The notes: a model not told the origin generated them from the letters alone. Counted from the first letter of the stretch, positions 1 through 9,497 are shown. The stretch is DNA of 64,000 nucleotides from Lysobacter terrestris (GCF_014489475.1 NZ_CP060820.1:2620001-2684000), one strand, 5' to 3'. Translations and numbers: made by a program.

Positions 1-538
1 CGAAGGCGTTGAACGCTTCCTCGCCGTCGCGGCCGGTGCGGGTCAGCTCCAGGTGCAGGCGATCGCCGAACACTTCGCGCCAGTCGGCGAGCGAGGCTTC
101 GGCGAGTTCGTGGCGGTGGCTCGCCACCAGTTGGCCGGCGAGCGACTTGCGCCCGGCCAGCGCGAACAGGCCGGCGTTGTCCTCGCGCAGCCATTCCGGG
201 CGGATCGCCACGCCATCGATGCGGTGACCTTCCATCCAGGCGCGGCTGAGCAGGCGCGACAGGGTGAGGTAGCCGGTGCGGTCGCGGCACAGCAGGGTCA
301 TGCGCGCCGGCGTCTCGTTGCCGTCGGCCAGGCCGATGTCGGCGCCGATGATCGGCTTGATGCCCGCGCCCTCGGCGGCCTTGTAGAACTTGACCGCGGC
401 GAAGAGGTTGTCGAGGTCGGTGACCGCCACCGCCGGCTGGCCCAGCTTCGCGCAGCGCTTGACCAGCTCGCCGATGCGGATCGTCGAGTCGGCGAGCGAA
501 TACTCGCTGTGCAGATGGAGGTGAACGAAGCGGGACAT
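1..538 (-). CDS. dnaE: DNA polymerase III alpha subunit, N-terminal part (cut by window edge)
   Basis: Replicative polymerase subunit; only the first ~179 residues are inside the window. The start MSRFVHLHLHSEYS carries the HLHSEYS signature of the PHP domain that opens DnaE, followed by the conserved ADIGLADGN and LSRAWMEG segments of that domain. The start codon is the ATG at 538-536. In many Gammaproteobacteria dnaE directly follows rnhB; here about 4.6 kb of other genes intervene. The rest of the polymerase lies beyond position 1. Confidence 0.95.
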   Translation of the reverse strand, partial: MSRFVHLHLHSEYSLADSTIRIGELVKRCAKLGQPAVAVTDLDNLFAAVKFYKAAEGAGIKPIIGADIGLADGNETPARMTLLCRDRTGYLTLSRLLSRAWMEGHRIDGVAIRPEWLREDNAGLFALAGRKSLAGQLVASHRHELAEASLADWREVFGDRLHLELTRTGRDGEEAFNAF

Positions 539-615
539 GCGGACCAAGGCGAACCGGTCCCGCAGGTTAGCAGCCGGGGCCGGGCCGGACGAGATTGACT
601 TTCCGCGCAGCCGCA

Positions 616-750
616 GGGCGGGCCTGGGCCCGCCGAACCGCGCATCTCATCGCGCCGGAAGCTTCGAGCGCCGGCGTTCCCTAAGGCAGGCGCAGGCCCG
701 CCCTGACGTCAATCCGCAGCGTTCCCGAAGGCGGGCCGGGGCCCGCCCTA
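616..750. repeat. GGCGGGCC-type palindromic intergenic repeats
   Basis: Two copies of a short palindrome (GGCGGGCC, 1-3 nt, GGCCCGCC) at 616-634 and 730-750, with a degenerate half copy around 692-702. The second copy runs into the 3' end of the following minus-strand gene. The same motif recurs near 20163-20227, at 21423-21441 and at 41531-41592. The rest of 539-747 shows no gene. Confidence 0.7.
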
Positions 751-1404
751 CAGCGGCGATCCGGTCACCCGCAGCGGGCCTTCCGGGGTGCGGCCGTTGG
801 CGAAATGGATGTCTTCGATGCGCGTGCTCATGCGCATCAGCTCGATCTCGGCCAGCCGGTCGCGCAGCCAGGCGTTGCGCTGTTCTTCCGGCGTTCCGGC
901 CGGGTGCTCGCTCTGCCGGTAGTCGCAGAAGTCGCGGTATTCGTTCGCTTCCTGCGCGAACGCCGGCCACGCCAGTTCGATCAGCAGCACGTCGTCGAGC
1001 CGGCCCAGCAGCGGCAGGCGATCGGGAATCAGGTCGTCCTCGCGGTCGACATACGCCAGCAGCTTGTTGATGCGCATGCGGGTCGCGTCGTCGGCGTCCC
1101 ATGCGCCGTCGTCGAGCAGCGCGCGCAGTTCGTCCATGCGGCTCAGGCGGGCGTCGAGTTCGGCATACGCCTCGTCCTCCGGCAGCGACAGCAGCCAGGC
1201 CGCCAGTTGCTGCAGGCGCGGCTGGTCGACGCGGGCGGCGTCGGGATACAGCTCGTGCACGAGTTCGTCGAAGTGCACGACCGCGGGGCCGGACAGGGCG
1301 ATTTCGGGGAAGCCCGCCGGAGCGCCGAGGGCGTCGGTGAGGCCGCCGCGGAAATGTTCGAACGGCAATGGGTGATCGGTGGGGGTGGGGTGAGGCATGC
1401 GCAT
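748..1404 (-). CDS. DUF1232 (YkvA)-like protein, paralog 1
   Basis: About 218 residues, function unknown. The centre reads LLAYVDREDDLIPDRLPLLG followed by RLDDVLLIELAW, the pattern of the small DUF1232/YkvA domain (Tyr, then LIPD, then LDD). I use the ATG at 1404-1402 because GAGGT lies six bases before it and the length then matches the neighbouring paralog. An ATG at 1434 with AAGGA upstream is the alternative and would add ten residues. The C-terminal portion EYRDFCDYR is also shared with the paralog (FLDYCRLR). No signal peptide or clear membrane span is visible. It shares strand with the paralog, and both lie divergent to a CadC-like regulator, which may control them (inference). Confidence 0.6.
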   Translation of the reverse strand: MRMPHPTPTDHPLPFEHFRGGLTDALGAPAGFPEIALSGPAVVHFDELVHELYPDAARVDQPRLQQLAAWLLSLPEDEAYAELDARLSRMDELRALLDDGAWDADDATRMRINKLLAYVDREDDLIPDRLPLLGRLDDVLLIELAWPAFAQEANEYRDFCDYRQSEHPAGTPEEQRNAWLRDRLAEIELMRMSTRIEDIHFANGRTPEGPLRVTGSPL

Positions 1405-1623
1405 TGGGCACCTCGTTTCCGGCCACGGGTCCATCGAGGACGTTCCTTCGTGGACGCTCCCTTCAGGCGCCGTGCTCGGCCGGTGGCTCGCACGGCCCCG
1501 GGTCCTGGGGTTTGCGATCCGATGATGCGCCGATGCGGCGCGGTCGGACGGCGTTGCCGACGAACGGTTCAGCGCTGCGACGCATTGCTGACTGCGCGAT
1601 CCCGGTTGTGTTTGCGACATGTG

Positions 1624-1651
1624 ACGAGGCCGCCCAGTCGGGCGGCCTCGT
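1624..1651 (-). terminator. strong hairpin between the two paralogs
   Basis: A perfect 12-bp stem (ACGAGGCCGCCC and its complement) closes a 4-nt loop 26 nt past the stop of the upstream minus-strand gene. No T-run follows on either strand, so it may be a processing or Rho-linked 3' end rather than a classic intrinsic terminator. Confidence 0.45.
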
Positions 1652-1677
1652 GGCGTCGTCCCTGGCAGCCTCCACGC

Positions 1678-2325
1678 TCAATGCACGTAGAAGCACGCCT
1701 CGCGTTGCGGCAGGTAGCTGTTCTCGCGGATGCAGCGGCGTTGCTTCTCCAGGGTGTATTCGGCCCGGCGGGCGTCTTCCCAGTCGTTGCGGCTGAACTG
1801 GAACGCGCCGATTTCGCGGCCGCGCAGCATGGCCTCCAGCGAGCGCAGGCGGCAGTAGTCGAGGAAGGCCGCGACTTCGTCCCGCAGCGCCGGCCAGGCG
1901 GCGTCGACGGCGATGGCGTCGTCCAGGTGGCCGACCGTGGGCAGCGAGTTGGGCAGCAACTGGTAGCGCCCGGTGACGTAATGCACCATCAGGGCGGCGA
2001 CGGCACCGGCGTCGTCGATCGGCTCCCACTGGCTGTCGTTGAGCATCTTCGCGGCCGCTTCGAGCCGTTTCATGCGTTGCAGGATGCAGGCCGGCTCGCC
2101 CGTGCCGTTCACCCGGTCGCGCAGCTCGCGCGCCGCCGTGGCCAGCCGGTCGCAGTCCAGCGGCGCGTTCCGGCGGCCCAGCCGGGCCAGCAGGGCGTTG
2201 AAGCGGTCGACAGAGGCCGCCGTCAGATGGAAGTTGTCGATGCAGTGGCGGCGGCCGGGCCCGATGGGCGACGGCTGGTCGAGGATGGCAGGCAACGGAA
2301 TCGTGGCAGTGAGCATGGCGTTCAT
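1678..2325 (-). CDS. DUF1232 (YkvA)-like protein, paralog 2
   Basis: 215 residues, function unknown. It is a diverged tandem copy of the next gene on the same strand: both have an N-terminal half ending in a MKRLEAA/LSRMDEL helix, then the DUF1232-like centre (LLPNSLPTVGHLDDAIAVDA here), then AWPAL..E....LDYCRLR. The acidic LIPD motif of the other copy is changed to LLPN, so the pair has diverged in the most conserved spot of the domain. Start ATG at 2325; a second ATG three codons in is also possible. The 144-nt gap upstream is shared with the divergent regulator and should hold both promoters. Confidence 0.6.
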   Translation of the reverse strand: MNAMLTATIPLPAILDQPSPIGPGRRHCIDNFHLTAASVDRFNALLARLGRRNAPLDCDRLATAARELRDRVNGTGEPACILQRMKRLEAAAKMLNDSQWEPIDDAGAVAALMVHYVTGRYQLLPNSLPTVGHLDDAIAVDAAWPALRDEVAAFLDYCRLRSLEAMLRGREIGAFQFSRNDWEDARRAEYTLEKQRRCIRENSYLPQREACFYVH

Positions 2326-2469
2326 GGCAGAAGCTCCGTGGGGGTGTGGACACGTCGGCGATCCGGCGTGGGGACAGGCTGCGCCCGCACCCCAACACGG
2401 TCATGACGGCCACAAGACGCATCCCGAAGCCTTCCCTGACGATGTAGTGGCATTCATGAGGTTTTCCTG

Positions 2470-4701
2470 ATGGATGCCGGAGGACATGCGGGGATGGGCA
2501 AAAACGGGGGTGACGGCTACCGCTTCGGCCCGTTCCTGGTGGACGCCGCGGCATACACGCTGACCCGCGACGGCGAGCCGCAATCGCTGGAGCCCAAGGC
2601 CTTCGCCGTGCTGCTGCACCTGCTGCGGCATGCCGGCGAGCTGGTGCGACACGAGGACCTGCTCGACGCGGTGTGGGGCCACCGGCACGTGACGCCCGGC
2701 GTGCTCACCCGCGCCATCGCGCAATTGCGGCACGTGCTCGAGGACGACTCGCACCGGCCGCAGTACATCCAGACCCAGCATGGCCTGGGTTACCGCTTCA
2801 TCGGCGAGCTGAAGTCATGGCCCGAATCCGACGGGCCGCCCGCGCGCGCCTTGGTTGCACCTGCAGCAGAACCGGTGCCGGGAGGGCCTTCCGGCGCGCC
2901 CGCGACGGGTGACACCCATCATGAATGGGGCAACGGTGCGAACGCGGTGGTCGCGGCGTCGCCAGCGAACCCGAAGGCCACCCGCAGGCGGCGCGGGTGG
3001 CTGCTGCCGGTGCTGGGCGCTGCAGTACTGGTGGCCGCCGTGTTTGGCGGGTGGCAGTGGTACCGCGCCTCGCACCCGGTGCAGCCGGCGGAACCCTCCA
3101 TCGCGATCCTGCCCTTCGCCAGCCTGAGCGCGAACAAGGACGACAGCTACTTCGCCGAAGGCCTTGCGGTCGAGCTGCACGGCGCGCTGGCCGGCGTGCC
3201 CGGGCTCAAGGTCGCCGCCTGCCGCAGCGACAGCGCCTGCGGGACGCCCGGCGCCGATCCGCGGCGGGTGGGCAAGCTGCTGGGCGTGGCCAGCGTGCTC
3301 GAGGCCGACGTCCGCCGTGAAGGCAGCAAGGTGCGGATCAACGCCCGACTGACCGACACCCGCACCGGCTACACGCTGTGGTCGGGAACCTACGACCGCG
3401 AGCTCACCGCGGTGTTCGCGCTGCAGACCGAACTGGCGCGCGACGTGGTGCAGTCGCTGCTGGGCGTGCTGCCGCGCGACACCCAGGCCCTGACCAGGCG
3501 CCTGGCGCCCACCAGCAACGTCGCCGCGTACGACGCCTACCTGCACGGCATGCAGCAGCTCGGCCAGCGCGAGGGCGGCGACGGTGGTGGCGGAGGCGGA
3601 GGCAGCGCGCGCTCGATCGGGTTCTTCCGCGAGGCGCTGGCCGCCGATCCCGCGTTCTCCCGCGCGCAGGCCGGCATCTGCCGTGCCGAGATCATCGCCT
3701 TCGAAGGCGCGCACGACGCCGCCGCCTTCGAACGCGCGCAGGCCGCCTGCCAGCGCGCCGCGACCATGGACCCGTACCTGCGCGAAGTCAGCCTCGCCCT
3801 CGGCGACCTCTACCGCGCGCGCAGCGACAACGCGCAGGCCATCGAGTATTACCGCAAGGCGCTGGATGCCCTCGCGCTGCGCGCGGACGCTTATCTCGGC
3901 CTGGCGCGCACGGAATCCGCGCAGGGCCACCACGAGCTCGCGCTGGACTACTTCGAACGCGCGCGCCAGTCGCGCCCCGGCGACCCGACCATCTACCGCG
4001 GCCTCGGTTTCGAGTACTACCTGCACGGCGACATGCCCAAGGCGATCGACGGCTTCACCACCGCGGCGACGCTCGCCCCCGACGACGAGGACATCTGGAG
4101 CAGCCTCGGCGGCCTGTACATGGTCAGCGGTGATGCCCCGCGTGCGGCCGACGCGTATTCGCGTTCGCTGACGATCAAGCCGAACTACGCGGCCCTGAGC
4201 AACCTGGGCACGCTGCGCTACGAGCAGCGCCGCTATCCCGAAGCCGCGGAGCTGTACCGCCGCGCCTCGTCATTGAACGACAGCGACTACCGCATCTTCG
4301 GCAACCTCGGCGATGCCTTGGCGGCCGAGCCCGCGAGCGCGGCGCAGGCGCGCGAGAGCTACGAACGCGCCGCGCGCATGGCGCAGCAGTACGTCGACAT
4401 CAAGCCCAGCGATGCGCACGCCCTGGCCGTGCTCGCGTGGTACCGCGCCAACCTCGGCCAGGAACCCGAATCGCGCGCGCTGATCGAACGCGCCAATGCA
4501 TTGAACGCCGAGCCCGGAGAAGTCGCGTTCTGGGCCGCGCAATCGCTGGCCGTGCTCGGCGACGCAGACGGTGCGCGTGGCTGGATCGAGCGCGCGCGCG
4601 CGGGCGGGGTCAACACGCCGCGCCTGCAGGCTTCCCCCGTGCTGCGCCCGCTGCTGGGCGCCACGCCGCAACCGCAGCCGGCGGCCAAACCCGCCCGCTG
4701 A
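2470..4701 (+). CDS. CadC-like membrane-anchored transcriptional regulator with TPR repeats
   Basis: 743 residues. Residues ~17-113 form an OmpR/CadC-type winged helix (GYRFGPFLVD, then EPKAFAVLLHLL, VWGHRHVTPGVLTRAIAQLR and HGLGYRFIG). A basic, Pro/Ala-rich linker leads to RRRRGWLLPV and one membrane span at ~177-197. The periplasmic part begins with a TolB-like domain (PSIAILPFASLS, YFAEGLAVEL, LWSGTYDREL) and continues as at least seven TPR-like repeats to the end. A run of seven glycines interrupts the first repeat near residue 373. This architecture senses a periplasmic or membrane cue and binds DNA without a phosphorelay; the ligand is unknown. GAGG lies eight bases before the ATG. It is divergent to the DUF1232-like pair and just upstream of a small unknown gene. 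Confidence 0.85.
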   Translation: MDAGGHAGMGKNGGDGYRFGPFLVDAAAYTLTRDGEPQSLEPKAFAVLLHLLRHAGELVRHEDLLDAVWGHRHVTPGVLTRAIAQLRHVLEDDSHRPQYIQTQHGLGYRFIGELKSWPESDGPPARALVAPAAEPVPGGPSGAPATGDTHHEWGNGANAVVAASPANPKATRRRRGWLLPVLGAAVLVAAVFGGWQWYRASHPVQPAEPSIAILPFASLSANKDDSYFAEGLAVELHGALAGVPGLKVAACRSDSACGTPGADPRRVGKLLGVASVLEADVRREGSKVRINARLTDTRTGYTLWSGTYDRELTAVFALQTELARDVVQSLLGVLPRDTQALTRRLAPTSNVAAYDAYLHGMQQLGQREGGDGGGGGGGSARSIGFFREALAADPAFSRAQAGICRAEIIAFEGAHDAAAFERAQAACQRAATMDPYLREVSLALGDLYRARSDNAQAIEYYRKALDALALRADAYLGLARTESAQGHHELALDYFERARQSRPGDPTIYRGLGFEYYLHGDMPKAIDGFTTAATLAPDDEDIWSSLGGLYMVSGDAPRAADAYSRSLTIKPNYAALSNLGTLRYEQRRYPEAAELYRRASSLNDSDYRIFGNLGDALAAEPASAAQARESYERAARMAQQYVDIKPSDAHALAVLAWYRANLGQEPESRALIERANALNAEPGEVAFWAAQSLAVLGDADGARGWIERARAGGVNTPRLQASPVLRPLLGATPQPQPAAKPAR

Positions 4702-4745
4702 ACCCCACGGCCCAGCGGACGGGCACAGACAAGGAGAGATGCGTG

Positions 4746-5129
4746 ATGAACCTGTTGTCGCTTGCAACGATGGGAATGGCGCCGGTGCCGAGTTCGGGCG
4801 GCGGCGGGGGCAACGACAAGCCACCGCCGGAGGCGAATATCACCATCCAGGTCGACGCCACCACCCGCCAGCCCAAGGCGGAACCCGTCAGCGCATGGGT
4901 CGATCGCGGCGGCAAGGTGCGATGGGAGTGCCCGGAGCAGTTCGACATCATCCTGAAGTTGCTGTGGACCGGCGACACGGTGACGCGTTCGGCGAAGAAG
5001 GTCGGCGACGCCTACGTGCTCGAAGTGACTGCTGGCAACATCGACGGTCGCTATTCCTACGGCATCTCGGTCAAGGGCGGCGCGGTCGATCCCGACGTCA
5101 TCATCGGGCCGAAGATCCACAACCTCTGA
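4746..5129 (+). CDS. small hypothetical protein with glycine-rich N terminus
   Basis: 127 residues, not recognised. It begins MNLLSLATMGMAPVPSSGGG, then a Pro-rich linker and a probably all-beta domain: NITIQVDATTRQP, then VDRGGKVRWECPEQFDIILK, ending IIGPKIHNL. The strand-turn VDRGGKVRW resembles the first strands of cupredoxin-like folds, but no Cys-His-Met copper site is present, so I do not assign that function. AAGGAG lies nine bases before the ATG. The 44-nt gap to the regulator suggests a two-gene unit. The N terminus is too short and polar to be a clear signal peptide. Confidence 0.6.
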   Translation: MNLLSLATMGMAPVPSSGGGGGNDKPPPEANITIQVDATTRQPKAEPVSAWVDRGGKVRWECPEQFDIILKLLWTGDTVTRSAKKVGDAYVLEVTAGNIDGRYSYGISVKGGAVDPDVIIGPKIHNL

Positions 5130-5138
5130 GGCGCGTAC

Positions 5139-5834
5139 TCAGGCCGGCTGCGCGAACAGGTCGCCCTGCGCCAGGCGCACCGGCATGAAGCTGCGGCGGT
5201 GATGCGGGCACGGGCCGTGCGCCTTCAGCGCGGCCAAGTGCGCGGGCGTGGAATAGCCCTTGTGCTCCGCGAACCCGTACTGCGGCCATTGCTGGTGCAG
5301 TTCGCGCATGTAGCGGTCGCGCGACACCTTGGCGAGGATCGACGCCGCCATGATCGCGCGGTCGCGGGCATCGCCGCCGATCCAGGCTTCGCCCGGCCGG
5401 CACAGGCCGGGCGGCACGATGTTGCCGTCGATGCGCGCCGCGTCGGCCGCGTGCGCCACGCCTTCCAGGGCGCGGCGCATGCCGGTCAGCGTGGCCTGCA
5501 GGATGTTGATGCGGTCGATCTCTTCGACGTCGACGAACTCGACGCGCCAGGCTAGCGCGCGCTGCACGATGCGGTCGTAGAGGACTTCGCGCCGCTCCGC
5601 ATCCAGCTTCTTGGAATCGTCCAGCCCGTTGACGGGCGTGCGGCCGGGGGCGAACACCACCGCGGCGACGACCACCGGCCCCGCCAGCGGGCCGCGCCCG
5701 GCTTCGTCGATGCCGGCAATGCGCAGCAGGCCCGGTTCCTGCGTGTGGGTTGCGATGGACATGGGCGCGGGGACGTCGGGCATCGGCGGCTGCTCTGGCG
5801 ACGCACGCAGGTTGCGCGCGCGTCGCGCGTTCAC
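5139..5834 (-). CDS. rnhB: ribonuclease HII
   Basis: Cleaves the RNA strand of RNA-DNA hybrids and initiates removal of single ribonucleotides from [22 protein letters not shown] carries the Asp-Glu pair of the active site; later conserved blocks are LDDSKKL and [14 protein letters not shown] (third Asp), then HKGYSTPAH. The longest start is a GTG at 5834 that overlaps the lpxB stop as GTGA, giving 231 residues with a ~35-residue non-conserved leader; ATGs at 5783 and 5762 give more typical lengths but have no clear ribosome-binding site. Last gene of the lipid A block. Confidence 0.93.
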   Translation of the reverse strand: MNARRARNLRASPEQPPMPDVPAPMSIATHTQEPGLLRIAGIDEAGRGPLAGPVVVAAVVFAPGRTPVNGLDDSKKLDAERREVLYDRIVQRALAWRVEFVDVEEIDRINILQATLTGMRRALEGVAHAADAARIDGNIVPPGLCRPGEAWIGGDARDRAIMAASILAKVSRDRYMRELHQQWPQYGFAEHKGYSTPAHLAALKAHGPCPHHRRSFMPVRLAQGDLFAQPA

Positions 5835-6994
5835 GCAACCGACGGCGCGGGCAGAAGTTCAACCACCGCGTCGGCGGCGCGCGCGGAGGCGTCCTGCCGC
5901 AACTGCAGGTGCAGTTCGCGGAAGCGCGGCTCGATGCGGGCCATTGCCTCGGGGTCGCGCAGCAGCGCCAGCGTCGCATCGGCGAGTTTCTTCGGCGTGC
6001 AGTTGCCCTGCATCAGTTCGGGAACGACGCGCTCGCCGGCCAGCACGTTGGGCAGCGAATAGTTGCGGGTCTTCAGCATGCCCAGGCCCTTGACCAGGGC
6101 GTAGGTCAGCGACGCCACGCGATAGGCGACCACCATCGGGCGCTTGGCCAGCATCGCTTCCAGCGTCGCCGTGCCCGAGGCGAGCAGGATGACGTCGCTG
6201 GCGATCATCAGGCGCCGCGCGTTACCGACCAGGATGCGCAGCGCGGGGCGCAGTCGCTCGAGATCGGGGTGCTTTGCGAGGACGCGGCGGAAGGCCAGGT
6301 TGCTCGGCGAATTCGCGATCGGGACGATGACCTGCAGATCGGGGACTTCCTCCAGCACGCGGGCCGCCGCCGAAAGGAACGTCGCCGCCAGCCGCTGGAT
6401 CTCGCCGACGCGCGAACCCGGCAGCAGCGCCAGCACCGGGCGATCGGGATCGATGCCCAGCTGCTCGCGCACGGCCAGGCGGTCGGGGTCCAGCGGCATC
6501 TCGTCCGCGAGCGGGTGGCCGATGAAGCGCGCATCCACGCGGTGCTTCGCGTAGATCGGCGGTTCCATCGGGAACAGGCACAGCACGCGCGACGCGGACT
6601 TGCCGATCGTCGCGGCGCGCTTCTCGCGCCACGCCCACACCGAGGGGCTGACGTAGTGCACGGTGCGGATGCCGCGCTGCTTCAGCCACTTCTCCACGCC
6701 GAGGTTGAAGTCGGGCGCATCGATGCCGATGAAGACATCCGGTTGCCAGTCCAGCACGCGCCGGCGCAGTTCGCGGCGCACGCGCAGCAGCCGGGGCAGG
6801 TGGCGGAGCACTTCGGCCAGGCCCATGACCGCCAGTTCGGAGGCATCGAACCAGGTGTCCATGCCTGCCGCGCGCATCGCGTCGCCGCCGATGCCGGCGA
6901 ACCGCGCATGCGGATAGCGTTGCTTGAGTTCGGCGATGAGTCCGGCGCCGAGCAGGTCGCCGGAGGCTTCGCCTGCGACGAGGGCGATACGCAT
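5831..6994 (-). CDS. lpxB: lipid-A-disaccharide synthase
   Basis: GT-B glycosyltransferase that joins UDP-2,3-diacylglucosamine and lipid X into the tetra-acyl disaccharide of lipid A at the inner membrane face. 387 residues. [19 protein letters not shown] is the typical N terminus, followed by [30 protein letters not shown] and the C-terminal nucleotide site [10 protein letters not shown] and [11 protein letters not shown]. The start is fixed by the [13 protein letters not shown] motif; upstream in-frame sequence is intergenic repeat. The gap to lpxA holds an inverted repeat. Its stop overlaps a potential rnhB GTG start. Confidence 0.96.
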   Translation of the reverse strand: MRIALVAGEASGDLLGAGLIAELKQRYPHARFAGIGGDAMRAAGMDTWFDASELAVMGLAEVLRHLPRLLRVRRELRRRVLDWQPDVFIGIDAPDFNLGVEKWLKQRGIRTVHYVSPSVWAWREKRAATIGKSASRVLCLFPMEPPIYAKHRVDARFIGHPLADEMPLDPDRLAVREQLGIDPDRPVLALLPGSRVGEIQRLAATFLSAAARVLEEVPDLQVIVPIANSPSNLAFRRVLAKHPDLERLRPALRILVGNARRLMIASDVILLASGTATLEAMLAKRPMVVAYRVASLTYALVKGLGMLKTRNYSLPNVLAGERVVPELMQGNCTPKKLADATLALLRDPEAMARIEPRFRELHLQLRQDASARAADAVVELLPAPSVA

Positions 6995-7002
6995 GGGGCG
7001 GT

Positions 7003-7102
7003 GATTGGGGATTTGGGATTCGGGATTGGTCAAGGCGGAGTCCGTCCGCGGTTGCAGGTTGCGGTTGCTTCTACGAATCCCCAATCCCAATTCCCGAATC
7101 CC
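7003..7102. repeat. inverted pair of GGGATT-rich repeats between lpxA and lpxB
   Basis: An arm at 7003-7029, built of GGGATT/TTGGGATT/CGGGATT units, is followed after 45 nt by its imperfect complement at 7075-7102. The transcript could fold into a long stem between the lpxA stop and the lpxB start. The arms look like one dispersed-repeat unit present in both orientations rather than a promoter. Confidence 0.65.
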
Positions 7103-7106
7103 GGCT

Positions 7107-7904
7107 TCAACGCAGCAGCGGCCGTTCGCCGCTCTCGATGAAATCCAGGAACGCGCGCACGTCGGCGCTGTCGTTCGCGATGTCCGCCAGCCGCGCGCGG
7201 GCTTCCTCCAGCGAGGCGCCGGACATGTACAGCGCACGGTAGGCGCGCTTGATCGCGCCGATGCGCTCGCTGTCGAAACCGCGGCGCTTGAGGCCTTCGC
7301 TGTTGATGCCGCGCGGTTTGCCGTAGCCCTCCTGCGCGACCATCAGGAACGGCGGGACGTCGCCGTTGACGAACGCGCCCATGCCGACGAAGGCGTGCGA
7401 GCCGATCCGGCAGAACTGGTGGATGCCGGCGAAGCCGCTGAGGATCACGTGGTCGCCCACGGTCACGTGGCCGGCGAGCGTGGCGTTGTTGGAGAACACG
7501 CAGTGGTTGCCGACGTGGCAGTCGTGCGCGACGTGGGTATAGGCGAGGAACCAGTTGTCGTCGCCGACGCTGGTGCTGTTGCCGCCGCCGCCGGTGCCGC
7601 GGTTCACGGTGCAGAACTCGCGGAACACGTTGCGATCGCCGATGCTGAGTTCGACGCGCTCGCCGGCGTACTTCTTGTCCTGCGGCTCACCGCCGATGGC
7701 GCAGTGGCCGTGGAAGCGGTTGTCGCGGCCGATCCGCGTGGGGCCCTGCACGCTGCAGTGCGGGCCGAAGCTGGTGCCGTCGCCGACCTCGACGTCGTTG
7801 CCGATGTAGCAGAACGCGCCGACCTGCACGCCCGCGCCGAGCTTCGCGCCGGCTTCGACGACCGCGCTGGGGTGGATCACGGGCGCAGGCGTGGCGCTGG
7901 TCAT
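7107..7904 (-). CDS. lpxA: acyl-ACP-UDP-N-acetylglucosamine O-acyltransferase
   Basis: First step of lipid A synthesis: transfers a 3-hydroxyacyl chain from ACP to the 3-OH of UDP-GlcNAc. 265 residues. The N-terminal two thirds are hexapeptide repeats of a left-handed beta helix ([20 protein letters not shown] onward). The catalytic histidine lies in [16 protein letters not shown], and the C-terminal helical part begins near [12 protein letters not shown]. The start ATG overlaps the fabZ stop as ATGA, indicating translational coupling. Confidence 0.97.
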   Translation of the reverse strand: MTSATPAPVIHPSAVVEAGAKLGAGVQVGAFCYIGNDVEVGDGTSFGPHCSVQGPTRIGRDNRFHGHCAIGGEPQDKKYAGERVELSIGDRNVFREFCTVNRGTGGGGNSTSVGDDNWFLAYTHVAHDCHVGNHCVFSNNATLAGHVTVGDHVILSGFAGIHQFCRIGSHAFVGMGAFVNGDVPPFLMVAQEGYGKPRGINSEGLKRRGFDSERIGAIKRAYRALYMSGASLEEARARLADIANDSADVRAFLDFIESGERPLLR

Positions 7905-8359
7905 GCGTCGCTCTTCACTTCGGCACAGAGGATTTCGGCGCTGGCGACTTCCTGGCCGTCCACGCGGGCGGTACCGACGTAGAGCGCCATGTTGCGGATG
8001 ACGCGCTTGAGCGTCACTTCCAGTTCGAGCTTGTCGCCCGGCACGACCATCTTGGCGAAGCGCGCGTTGTCGACCTTCACCAGGTAGAACAGGCTGCCCT
8101 TGCCGTCGTGGCCCGACAGCTGCGTCAGCAGGCCACCGGCCTGCGCCAGCGCCTCGATCACCAGCACGCCCGGCATGACCGGGTGGCCCGGGAAGTGGCC
8201 GTTGAAGAAGGGCTCGTTGACGCTGACGTTCTTGTACGCCAGCACGCGCTTGTGCGGTTCCAGCTCGACCACGCGGTCCACCAGCAGGAACGGGTAGCGG
8301 TGCGGAAGCACCTTCTGGATGCCGGCGACATCGACCGGGAGTTGCACGGGCTGGGTCAT
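7901..8359 (-). CDS. fabZ: 3-hydroxyacyl-ACP dehydratase FabZ
   Basis: Dehydrates 3-hydroxyacyl-ACP in fatty acid elongation and so competes with LpxA and LpxD for the same substrate. 152 residues, hot-dog fold. [13 protein letters not shown] and [19 protein letters not shown] contain the catalytic His, and [12 protein letters not shown] the catalytic Glu. Two consecutive ATGs (8362 and 8359) follow AGGA; the second has the better spacing. Co-transcribed with lpxD and lpxA. Confidence 0.96.
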   Translation of the reverse strand: MTQPVQLPVDVAGIQKVLPHRYPFLLVDRVVELEPHKRVLAYKNVSVNEPFFNGHFPGHPVMPGVLVIEALAQAGGLLTQLSGHDGKGSLFYLVKVDNARFAKMVVPGDKLELEVTLKRVIRNMALYVGTARVDGQEVASAEILCAEVKSDA

Positions 8360-8445
8360 CATCTTTTCCTGGCGCACGGAAGCGTGCAGCGAATCGGCCA
8401 TTATCCGGCTTCACTGCCACATGCGCGTCCGTATGGGCGGCAAGC

Positions 8446-9480
8446 TTACCCTGATTGGTCTTCGCGGTCTGCCGGCGCGCGCCCGATCCGGCGGGCGAGG
8501 GCGTCCAGCTGCTTGAAACGGGCAGCGTTCTTGCGCCAGCTGCGGTTGTCCATCAGCGGGGTGCCCGAGGAATACTCGCCCGGTTCGCGGATGGAATGGG
8601 TCACCAGGCTCATCGCCGTGACCATGACCTTGTCGCAGATTTCCAGGTGGCCGAGGACGCCGGCGGCCCCACCGATCAGGCAGTAGCGGCCGATGCGCGC
8701 GCTGCCGGCGACGGCTGCGCAACCCGCCATGGCGGTGTGCGCGCCGACGAAGACGTTGTGGCCGATCTGGATCTGGTTGTCGAGGCGGACGTCCTCCTCG
8801 AGCACGGTGTCTTCGATGGCGCCGCGGTCGATGGTGGTGTTGGCGCCGATCTCGCAGTCGTCGCCGACCACCACGCCGCCGAGCTGCGGCACGTTCAGCC
8901 ACTTGCCGGCTTCCATCGCCAGGCCGAAACCGGCGGCGCCGAGCACGGCGCCCGGGTGCACGGTCACGCGCTGGCCCAGGCGCACGCGCGTGACCAGCGT
9001 CACACGCGCGAGCAGTTCGCTGCCGGCGCCGACGACGCAGTCCTCGCCGATCACGCAACCCGGACCGATGACAGCGCCCGCTTCCACGCGGCTGCGCGCG
9101 CCGATCGAGACGAAGGCGCCGACGTGCGCGCTGGCGTCGACGTGGGCGTCGGCGGCGATGTCGGCGGAGGCATGGATGCCGGCCGGGCGAGCCGGTTCCG
9201 GCTCGAACAGCGCCGACATCTTCGCGAACGCGGCGTAGGGGTCACGCGCGATCAGCGCGGTGCCGGCGTGGCCCGCGGCGTCCTCGGTGCGCAGGACGAC
9301 CACGCTGGCCTGCGATTCGGCCAGCTGGCCGCGGTACTTGCTGTTGGCGAGGAACGCCAGTTGCCCGGCCTGCGCGCGGGCCAGCGTGCCGACGCCGTGC
9401 ACGCGCACGGCGCCATCGCCCTGCAACTCCAGGCCGAAACGTTGCGCGAGTTCCGCGGCGCTGTAGGCAGGATTGGCCAT
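8446..9480 (-). CDS. lpxD: UDP-3-O-(3-hydroxyacyl)glucosamine N-acyltransferase
   Basis: Third step of lipid A synthesis: N-acylates the deacetylated UDP-glucosamine. 344 residues. It has an N-terminal uridine-binding domain ([30 protein letters not shown]), then hexapeptide repeats from ~100 on. [13 protein letters not shown] and the [13 protein letters not shown] block contain the catalytic His. The start ATG is 17 nt past the bamA stop, with no intervening gene. Confidence 0.96.
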   Translation of the reverse strand: MANPAYSAAELAQRFGLELQGDGAVRVHGVGTLARAQAGQLAFLANSKYRGQLAESQASVVVLRTEDAAGHAGTALIARDPYAAFAKMSALFEPEPARPAGIHASADIAADAHVDASAHVGAFVSIGARSRVEAGAVIGPGCVIGEDCVVGAGSELLARVTLVTRVRLGQRVTVHPGAVLGAAGFGLAMEAGKWLNVPQLGGVVVGDDCEIGANTTIDRGAIEDTVLEEDVRLDNQIQIGHNVFVGAHTAMAGCAAVAGSARIGRYCLIGGAAGVLGHLEICDKVMVTAMSLVTHSIREPGEYSSGTPLMDNRSWRKNAARFKQLDALARRIGRAPADREDQSG

Positions 9481-9497
9481 GTCCGGCGCCGCTTCGA

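Noticed and set aside
805-2406. 533-residue plus-strand open frame across both DUF1232-like genes
   Set aside because: Shadow frame spanning two real minus-strand genes and the gap between them; no recognisable domain.
7107-8420. Single 437-residue protein covering fabZ and lpxA
   Set aside because: The long frame arises because the lpxA frame stays open through fabZ; both genes have their own conserved starts and an ATGA overlap.
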